Shown here: positions 27,408-35,600 of the stretch, piece by piece
Numbering within the stretch: position 1 is the first letter of the stretch
Layout of the letters: each line of letters opens with the position of its first letter
Origin: an uncultured Eubacteriales bacterium
Lineage (GTDB): Bacteria > Bacillota > Clostridia > Oscillospirales > Acutalibacteraceae
DNA: 39,434 nt
Direction of reading: 5' to 3'
NCBI GenBank assembly: GCA_958417225.1
Contig: CATZCM010000014.1
Location: forward strand, 1 to 39,434
Translations under genes and position numbers: made by a program
Notes under the pieces: model-generated
What the model was told of the DNA's origin: nothing
Seen by the model: the letters and a program-made list of their open reading frames with translations, nothing else
The model's database searches: none

Positions 27408-27834
27408 ATTCAGTTTGTTTTTTGAAAATCAAGTTAGAACCTAAAATTAGCTCTTGAGGGAATTAATTGAATTATAATAAAATGCATAACATTAAAAATT
27501 TAATATCTAATGGTATCACAAAGTTAAAGTATGCATATAAAAAGATCATATAGGAAAATCTGATAAAACTTAGAATCTCAGAGTATTTATGTACACATGT
27601 TGAAAAACAATCACAAAGTATACTATGCTTACATCAAACACAACTACATCCAAAATATCTCTATAAAAATAAATACTGGTACACAATGGACTTTACGATT
27701 TGTCCATTGCATACCAGTTTGCACATCAAATACTGTGCCAAATAGCACTTTCACATAATATAATTTGTCAGTAGTAAAAAAAATAAGTACCTCACATAAA
27801 TGAGATATAATAACATGCTCAAAAAATGTGAGGT
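27408..27834 (-). repeat. Duplicated downstream region, copy 1
   Basis: This noncoding stretch beyond the stop of the 1323-residue LRR gene matches 32028-32470 (beyond the 1467-residue gene) at roughly 85-90% by eye, and 37330-37630 more weakly. No open frame is shared. It contains an imperfect 17-bp hairpin (27675-27691 with 27702-27718, two mismatches) followed on the minus strand by a U-rich run, a candidate terminator. It marks the unit of tandem duplication as gene plus downstream DNA. Confidence 0.75.
27675..27718 (-). terminator. Possible terminator of the 1323-residue LRR gene
   Basis: Arms 27702-27718 and 27675-27691 pair at 15 of 17 positions with a 10-nt loop; on the minus strand AGTATTTATTTTTATAG follows. 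It is about 180 bp beyond the stop codon. The same hairpin, slightly more decayed, occurs at 32309-32348 after the next gene. Confidence 0.5.
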
Positions 27835-27891
27835 GTTGTGATTAATTTCCCTAAAACTACTATATATAAATTATATTTGATGCGATTTTAA
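27789..27891 (+). repeat. Mini-element with inverted repeat, TATAAT and micro-ORF, copy 1
   Basis: Perfect 9-bp arms ACCTCACAT (27789-27797) and ATGTGAGGT (27826-27834) enclose a TATAAT (27806-27811). A 17-codon frame follows from GTG 27838 (VINFPKTTIYKLYLMRF). A related copy at 37585-37687 reads VINFTKTTIYELYLMLF, with several third-position changes. It looks like the 5' end of a decayed insertion-sequence transposase, but could be a conserved small element. Confidence 0.45.
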
Positions 27892-27897
27892 GGAGTA

Positions 27898-30800
27898 TTA
27901 ACTTTCACTTTCTGACTTATAATACTCTATTTTATATAGATGTCTCCATAATCCTAATTCCTTTTTTAATTTTTCTGGAACTCGAACTGTACAATAAGAG
28001 CTAAAACTTGACCACACCAGTGTGAGTACTGTCACACTTTCAGGAATAGTAAATATTTTAAGTTCTGTGCAATTTGCAAAAACATCCTCCCAGATCTTTA
28101 AACAATTAACACTGTTAGGTACAATAAATTCTTTTAGATTTAAACAGCTAAAAGCATTATCATTAATGACAAGAGATCTGAGATTTGGTGAAAACTTAAG
28201 CACTACAAAACTCCTACAATCTTTAAAAGCGGATCTTCCAATTAAGACTTCGTTTAACACAGTACATGAAGAAAGATCTAAGCCTGTGAAGTATTCGCAC
28301 CCCTCAAAAGCTGAACTATCAATTACAATACTTTCTAAATTGATACATAAAGACAGATCCAAACATTCGATGGGACAGCCCTTAAAGGCATACATTCCGA
28401 TTTTTAAAGTTTCAACGTTTTTAGGCAGAATGATTGACTTTATACATGATCCTACAAAAGCTGAATCACCAATTACAATACTTTCCAACCCGGTATATGA
28501 AGACAGATCCAAACATTCGATGTGACTACTAAAGAAGGCACAATCTCCGATTGTTAAGTTTTTAACGTTTTTAGGGAAAATAAATGACCTTAATGATGGG
28601 TTGCGAAAAGCGTAACGGCCTATTACCAATTCAGTAACACTATCAGGAACAATAAATGATTCTATACCTGAAAACGAAAAAGCTCCATTACCAATATTCA
28701 AAGTTCTCAATTCACCGGTTGAATGAATAGTGATTGATTCAAGATTTCCACACCAACCAAATGCACCTTGTTCTATTTGAAAATCTGTTGCTCCTACTTC
28801 AATTACAACTCTCTTTAAAAATTCGGAACTATAACACGCTCGACATCCTATACCACTTACATTAAATGTTCCTTTTTTTGTAGTTATAGTACTTGGTATA
28901 TATAAATTTTCTTTGTCTTCCATAGGGTATAAAATAGCATTTCCATTTTCGTCTAATGTGTATCTAAATTTAGTGTCAGTGTTATTTTTTGCCCAGCCCG
29001 CGCTATCCCCAAACGAAGTTATAGTTACCTCATTATTCCTATTTATCAATTCAATACTTTTTAAGTAGTCACACACATTGAATAATGGCTCTCTATATTT
29101 ATCAACTACAAAATCGCGAAAATTAGTAGTTTCCCCACTAGGAAGCCACATAATTAAACTGGAATCTATATGAGGCCTCACATACATTTTCAAAAGGCTC
29201 TCGATTCTTTCCCTATTATGTTCTTCTCCTTGAGAATACTTTAAAAACCTTAATGCTTGGCACCTAGATAAGAAATCACTATCTGTAATTTTATCTGAAA
29301 ACAATGTTAAATTAAATTTTTTGAAATCATTGTCATAATAAAGACCTTTTCCAAAAAACAAATTATGAAAATCGTCTTGTAGGACAAAGCTTCGATTTGA
29401 AGTGAACTCTGCAAGCATTTTTGTAAAATCGTTTTCACTTTTTCTTATAGCACTTATTTCTTCTTCAGTTAGTATTGTTTTATTTGCAGCAGGTTTATAG
29501 TCTACCTTTCCATGATAGTCTAATTGCTTAATGTGAAACTCTAAGTTACCTAAATCAGGATAACTAATGCTTACTTTATTTTTTAATATTTCAATTTTAG
29601 GATTAAATTGGTTAAACAACTTAAATACATCTATAATAGCTGAAGTTAAATTTTCATTAGGTTCATATTCTGAACATTTTTTAACTTTTGCATATGCAAC
29701 TTTTATATCTTTATCTTTTTCAGGAAATAACACTTTGGCACATCGGCACATCAATGTAAGCATATTTTTGTAGCCTGTTTCTAACTCATAAATCTTTCCC
29801 CTAACATAATTTACACGACCAATTTCACCATCTGGCTCTGTTAAGTTACAAATAGCATACTCCCACAACGTACGTGTAACCTCGTCTCCCGCGTCAGCAC
29901 CAACTTTCTTTTGGTGTAAAAAAAACATTTGCAAGCGGTCCTTCAAAGGATAAAAATTCACTTTTTTTCCTTCTCCTTTTCGTGCATCTGTTATTGCGCC
30001 ACGTACTTCTTCGAGTTTCTCTTCTAAGCTTTTTTCTTCGTCTGAACCTTCTGCAGGAAGAATATTGGCCCAGGGGGCATCAGGATGATCTATTTTGCCT
30101 TGTGAGTGAAGCAGTAAGTTGAACACATGTCGTGCAGCTATATCTGCACAATCTGAAAAAATACCTCCAAAGGAAATTTTTCCATATGATATATCTTTTA
30201 TTGCTGGGCAGGTGGAATTTTCCTTCGTTGCTTCTTTATATGGAGAATAATCACTTGCTGCAATATTACACTTTTTTAACATTTTTATTGTTTCTTCAAG
30301 ATTATTTTTAGCGTCATTAAGGTCTTTTTCAGTTACGATTTTAATTTTACGATTTAACATAGGAGTTGTTTCATCTTTTAGTTGTTTGGTTATTTCGTCA
30401 TAAAATTTTTTTATGTCCTCATCTTTATCAAATTTTTTCAAGAAATAGCTAATTATTAGTCTTTCAGTTGTATATTTAGGGAAAATTCTAACTTCTTCAT
30501 CCTTTGAAAAACCGTTTTTTTCTTGATTTTCTATCATATACTCGGCATCCTGTATAAAATTCAAATACATGTCCTTCGGACAATATTTATGATGCAAATT
30601 TGCAGTTTCTTTTGCTTTTTTTTCATCGTCAGTTAAACCTAATTTTTCGCAAACTCTATCCGTTTTGGGATTCAACCGTTCTGCTCGAATTCCATTTTTC
30701 CTGCAGACTCTATAGTTGTATAGAACTGGTAATATTCTGGCAAGTCTTTCGGGTGTAGGGTTGAGCTTATCTAAGTTATCAACTTTCTCACTTCCAGCAG

Positions 30801-31869
30801 CAACGTTCAAATCTCCAGAAGGAGAAGGAAAAAGAAAATTCATTACATTCACAGACCCTTTACCTTTATCGCTCGTGTACTTCCTCATGATAGGGTCGTC
30901 TGGATTTGCTTGATTCATAGTAATAGATTCTGTATATCCGTTGAAAAAACGTAAGTTATCGATTGTGTTAGTGGTATTGTAAATAAATGGATAGCATGGA
31001 TTTAAAGCCTCTATGCAGTATAGCTTTTGTTCATTTATTAATTTTTGTAAAGACACTGAATAAATACCATCTGATGGCTCAGCTACTGCTTCTACTGTTT
31101 GTGTAGTATCGGTAATACCAGGTGTAGCTGCTAATACCTGATCTACACTTATTCCAGGTTGTACCTCAAAGTCATCTGTGCCCACATCACGCGCTTCGCC
31201 GACCCCATCAATTGGATTGGTTGATTGGGAAACCGTTCTAGTTTCCGTTCCTTCAGTAGTGGTAGGTTGTAATTGATCTGGTACTGTTTGTCCATCAGGA
31301 TTAGCTACAACTTCAGTAGAATCTGTTGGCGTTTGATTTAACCTAAGTTCTTTTGCAGGGTTACCTTCAGTTTCAAGTGTAGTTGGTTGTTGTTGATCAG
31401 GTGTTAATTTTTCATCTACACTAGTAGTACCCGCCGATTTTGCCTGTGTGTTTAACGCACGGTTACCTAGTGAACTAACCTTACTCTCTTCATTAGGATC
31501 ATATTCGGAACTTTCTAATAGTCTATCTGCTAATAGAGTAGCCTGATTTACATTTACAGCATGTGCATTTGATCCTGTCACTAAATGTCCGAAGCCACAA
31601 AACAATAGTAACGCTAGTCCGCTGAAAATTAACTTTTTATTTGATATACCAGTGGAAGTGCTTCTTAAATTTAAAGCACTTAATATTTTCTTTGCTTGTT
31701 TTTCGTAGGACATGAGATCGTTTGACGCGAAATACATTCTCGTTTTTTGGTTAAATGACAATGTATTGCTTTCAATAGCATTTCTTGGACACTTTGTATT
31801 CCTTTTCTTTGGATCTTGGCTGTTTTGCATGATTTTATCATATGTATTTTTTCTTTGTTTATTTTTCAC
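27898..31869 (-). CDS. Giant BspA-like (LRR_5) surface protein, degenerate leader
   Basis: 1323 residues, GTG start with GGGAGGAA 8 nt upstream. Residues 1-75 align with the Nif11-like leader of the 1467-residue paralogue only from about residue 31 on, and lack Gly-Gly: SALNLRSTSTG replaces SDTELENISGG. Residues 79-97 are a hydrophobic segment (LIFSGLALLLFCGFG). Residues about 110-265 are a Thr/Glu/Pro-rich linker. Residues about 270-960 are an unrecognised helical domain, around 90% identical to the paralogue, with the motif FSDCADIAARHVFNLLL. The rest is LRR_5 repeats (LTIGDCAFFSSHIECLDLSS). LRR_5 domains of this type are common in adhesins of gut and oral microbes. No C-terminal anchor is seen, so the N-terminal hydrophobic segment is either an export signal or the anchor. 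Confidence 0.88.
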   Translation of the reverse strand: MKNKQRKNTYDKIMQNSQDPKKRNTKCPRNAIESNTLSFNQKTRMYFASNDLMSYEKQAKKILSALNLRSTSTGISNKKLIFSGLALLLFCGFGHLVTGSNAHAVNVNQATLLADRLLESSEYDPNEESKVSSLGNRALNTQAKSAGTTSVDEKLTPDQQQPTTLETEGNPAKELRLNQTPTDSTEVVANPDGQTVPDQLQPTTTEGTETRTVSQSTNPIDGVGEARDVGTDDFEVQPGISVDQVLAATPGITDTTQTVEAVAEPSDGIYSVSLQKLINEQKLYCIEALNPCYPFIYNTTNTIDNLRFFNGYTESITMNQANPDDPIMRKYTSDKGKGSVNVMNFLFPSPSGDLNVAAGSEKVDNLDKLNPTPERLARILPVLYNYRVCRKNGIRAERLNPKTDRVCEKLGLTDDEKKAKETANLHHKYCPKDMYLNFIQDAEYMIENQEKNGFSKDEEVRIFPKYTTERLIISYFLKKFDKDEDIKKFYDEITKQLKDETTPMLNRKIKIVTEKDLNDAKNNLEETIKMLKKCNIAASDYSPYKEATKENSTCPAIKDISYGKISFGGIFSDCADIAARHVFNLLLHSQGKIDHPDAPWANILPAEGSDEEKSLEEKLEEVRGAITDARKGEGKKVNFYPLKDRLQMFFLHQKKVGADAGDEVTRTLWEYAICNLTEPDGEIGRVNYVRGKIYELETGYKNMLTLMCRCAKVLFPEKDKDIKVAYAKVKKCSEYEPNENLTSAIIDVFKLFNQFNPKIEILKNKVSISYPDLGNLEFHIKQLDYHGKVDYKPAANKTILTEEEISAIRKSENDFTKMLAEFTSNRSFVLQDDFHNLFFGKGLYYDNDFKKFNLTLFSDKITDSDFLSRCQALRFLKYSQGEEHNRERIESLLKMYVRPHIDSSLIMWLPSGETTNFRDFVVDKYREPLFNVCDYLKSIELINRNNEVTITSFGDSAGWAKNNTDTKFRYTLDENGNAILYPMEDKENLYIPSTITTKKGTFNVSGIGCRACYSSEFLKRVVIEVGATDFQIEQGAFGWCGNLESITIHSTGELRTLNIGNGAFSFSGIESFIVPDSVTELVIGRYAFRNPSLRSFIFPKNVKNLTIGDCAFFSSHIECLDLSSYTGLESIVIGDSAFVGSCIKSIILPKNVETLKIGMYAFKGCPIECLDLSLCINLESIVIDSSAFEGCEYFTGLDLSSCTVLNEVLIGRSAFKDCRSFVVLKFSPNLRSLVINDNAFSCLNLKEFIVPNSVNCLKIWEDVFANCTELKIFTIPESVTVLTLVWSSFSSYCTVRVPEKLKKELGLWRHLYKIEYYKSESES

Positions 31870-31893
31870 GATAATATTCCTCCCTGTTTTATT

Positions 31894-31922
31894 ATTGTAT
31901 CATACCAACTGTAATTTGTCAA
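31894..31922 (-). promoter_or_regulatory. Promoter of the 1323-residue LRR gene
   Basis: Reading leftward: TTGACA at 31922-31917, 17-bp spacer, TACAAT at 31899-31894. The -10 region also contains GGTATGATAC, similar to the half-site at the Sel1 promoter. Confidence 0.85.
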
Positions 31923-32027
31923 GTCTTTCTTATTTTTTTTCAATGGCCAATTAACGCCACTATCTTCAAAAGGTAAAAAAGCTCGTGAAATATGAGAAAA
32001 TACAGAATGTGCACAAGAAGTTCTTTA

Positions 32028-32470
32028 TTCAGTTTGTTTTTTGGAAAATCAAGTTAGAACCTAAAATTAACTCATGAGGAAATCAAACGTATTATAATAA
32101 AATATAGAATATGAAAAACAGTATAGAAAAATTTAATATCTAAAGGTATCACAAAGTTAAAGTATGCATATAAAAAGATTATATTGGAAAATCTGATAAA
32201 ACTTAGAGTCTCAGAGCATTTATGTACACATGTTGAAAAACAATCAAAAAGTATACTATTTTACATCAAACACAACTACATCTAAAATATCTCCTGCAAA
32301 ATAACTACTGGTACACAATGGACTTTACGATTTGTCCACTGCATACCATTTTACACATCAAATACTGTACTGAATATCGCCACAATAACCTAATTAGTCA
32401 GTAGTTGAAAAAAATAAGTACCTCACGTCAATGAAGTATAATAACATACTCAAAAAACACAAGGTACCAT
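32028..32470 (-). repeat. Duplicated downstream region, copy 2
   Basis: Second copy of the noncoding region described at 27408-27834, located between the two complete LRR genes. It includes the hairpin at 32309-32348 and a decayed version of the mini-element (TATAAT at 32437-32442), but the micro-ORF is lost. No gene is seen in 31923-32618. Confidence 0.75.
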
Positions 32471-32618
32471 ACTAAAATTATTAAGTTTATTCATACAAGA
32501 CTGTATTTGTTGCTACGCAAGAAAATATTTACTAAGTTAATTGTAAATTTTTCGCAAAACACATTTTAAATTACACTGACTATTAATCATCTTCAAACAC
32601 ATGTTCTTCATTTTCATC

Positions 32619-35600
32619 TTAATCATTTGTAACCAACCTTTGTCTCATGTCTTCAGGAAGTTCAAGTGAATATACGTTCGTTGCCACAAATGCACGTGAG
32701 TCAACAAAACTATCTTCAACAGAAGGAATCTTAACTTTTTCAAGATTTCGGCATCTCGCAAACGTCTCATTTCCAATTCTTAAATACTTAACACTGTCAG
32801 GTACAATAAATTCTTTTAGAGGTAAACAGCTAAAAACTTTATCATTAATGACAAGAGATTTGAGATTGGGTGAAAGCTTAAACATTACAAAATTCCTACA
32901 ACCATTAAAAGCGGAATATTCAATTAAGACACTTTCTAAAACAGTACATGAGGAAAGATCTAATCCTGTGAAGTATTGGCAATCACAAAAAGCCCATTTT
33001 CCAATTGTTAAGTTTTTAACGTTTTTAGGCAGAATGATTGACTCTATGAGTGATTGGCTAAAAGCTTCATCACCAATTACAATACTTTCCAATTCGGTAT
33101 ATGAAGACAGATCCAAACATTCGATGGTACAGCTAACAAAGGCCGCCCTTCCGATTGTTAAGTTTTTAACGTTTTTAGGCAGAATGATTGACTTTATACA
33201 TGATCTTTCAAAAGCTGAATCACCAATTACAATACTTTCCAATTCGGTATATGAAGACAGATCCAAACATTCGATGGGACATTTAGCAAAGGCACTTTCT
33301 CCGATTGTTAAGTTTTTAACGTTTTTAGGCAGAATGATTGACTCTATGTATGATTCTCTAAAAGCTGAATCACTAATTACAATACTTTCTAATTCGGTAT
33401 ATGAAGACAGATCCAAACATTCGATGTGACATTTTTCAAAGGCATTTACTCCTATTTTTAAAGTTTTAACCTTCTTAGGCAGAATGATTGTCTTTATTCT
33501 TGAGCTGCTAAAAGCTGAATCACCAATTACAATGCTTGCTGATTCGGCACATGGAGACAGATCCAAACATTTGATTGGACATTTAGCAAAGGCACTTTCT
33601 CCGATTGTTAAGTTTTTAACGTTTTTAGGCAGAATGATTGACTCTATGTATGATTCTCTAAAAGCTGAATCACTAATTACAATACTTTCTAATTCGGTAT
33701 ATGAAGACAGATCCAAACATTTGATTGGACATTTAGTAAAGGCACTTTCTCCGATTGTTAAGTTTTTAACGTTTTTAGGCAGAATGATTAACTCTATGAG
33801 TGATTGGCTAAAAGCTGAATTGCCACACTCACTAAAAGCTTCTTTCCCAATTTGCAGATCACTAACACTGTCAGGAATAGTGATTGATTCAAGATTTTTA
33901 CACCGGCCAAATGCACCTTGTTCTATTTGAAAAGCTGTCGCTCCTCCTTCAATTACAACTTTCTTTAAAAATTCGGAACTATAACACGCTCGATACCCTA
34001 TACCACTTACATTAAATGTTCCTTTTTTTGTAGTTATAGTACTTGGTATATATAAATTTTCTTTGTCTTCCATAGGGTATAAAATAGCATTTCCATTTTC
34101 GTCTAGTGTATATCTAAATTTAGTGTTGGTGTTATTTTTTGCCCAGCCCACGCTAGTCCCAAACGAAGTTATAGTTACCTCATTATTCCTATTTATCAAT
34201 TCAAAACCTTTTAAGTAGTCACACACATTGGAGAATGACTCTCTATATTTACCAACTACAAAATCGCGAAAATTAGTAGTTTCCCCACTAGGAAGCCGCA
34301 TAATTAAACTGGAATCTATATGAGGTCTCACGTGCTCTCTCAAAAGTCTCATGATTCTGTCAATATTATTTTCTTCCCCTTGAGAATATTTTAAAAATCT
34401 TAGTGCTTGGTACCTAGACAAGAAATCACTATCTGTAATCTTATCTGAAGATAATGTTAAATTAAATTCTTCTAAATAATAATCATCATAGTAAAAACCT
34501 TCCCCGAAAAACAATTTATGAAAATCTTCATGTAGTTCGATAAAGCTATTTACTACAAAATTTGCATACATTTTTGTAAAATCGTTTTCACTTTTTTCTA
34601 TAGCACTTATTTCTTCTTTAGTTAGTATTGTTTTATTTGCAGCAGGTTTATAGTCTACCTTTCCATGAAAGTCTAATTGATTAATGTGAAACCCTAAGTT
34701 ACCTAAATCAGAATATACAATACTTACTTTATCATTTGACGACGTAACGACAGGATTATGTTGATTAAACAACTTAAATACATCTGTGATAGCTGAAGTT
34801 AAATTTGCATTAAATTTATATTCTGGACAATCTTTAACTTTCTCATATGCAGCTTCTATATCTTTTTCTTTTTCAGGAAATAACGCTTTGGCACATCGGC
34901 ACATCAATGTAAGCATATTTTTGTAGCCTGTTTCTAACTCATAAATCTTTCCCCTAACATAATTTACACGACCAATTTCACCATCTGGCTCTGTTAAGTT
35001 ACAAATAGCATACTCCCACAACGTACGTGTAACCTCGTCTCCCGCGTCAGCACCAACTTTCTTTTGGTGTAAAAAAAACATTTGCAAGCGGTCTTTCAAA
35101 GGATAAAAACTCACTTTTTTTTCTTCTCCTTTTAGTGCATCTGTTATTGCTCCACTTATTTCTTCAAGCTTCTTTTCTAAATCTTTTTCCTCGTCTGAAC
35201 CTTCTGCAGGAAGAATATTGGCCCAGGGGTCATCAGGATGATCTATTTTGCCTTGTGAGTAAAGCAGTAAGTTGAACACATGTCGTGCAGCTATATCTGC
35301 ACAATCTGAAAAAGCACCTCCAAAGGAAATTTTTCCATATGATATATCTTTTATTGCTGGGCAGGTGGAATTTTCCTTCGTTGCTTCTTTATATGGAGAA
35401 TAATCACTTGCTGCAATATTACACCTTTTTAACATTTGTATTGTTTCTTCAAGATTTTTTTTAGCATCGCTGAATTCTTTTTCGGTTACGTTACGCCTTA
35501 GTTTAGGAGTACTTTCATCTTTTAGTTGTTTATTTATCTCGTCATAAAACCTTTTTATGTCCTCATCTTTATCAAATTTTTTCAAGAAATAGCTAATTAT

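Noticed and set aside
33001..33900. Regularly spaced repeats resembling a CRISPR array
   Set aside because: The period is 150 bp, repeats have no unique spacers, and the array is in frame within an LRR_5 coding region. The 57-bp repeats at 21960-22200 are rejected for the same reason.
32647..33930. Long plus-strand open frames (260 and 148 codons) opposite the LRR array
   Set aside because: They are antisense shadows created by the 150-bp coding repeats; no ribosome binding sites or domains, and the minus-strand frame is a clear LRR protein.
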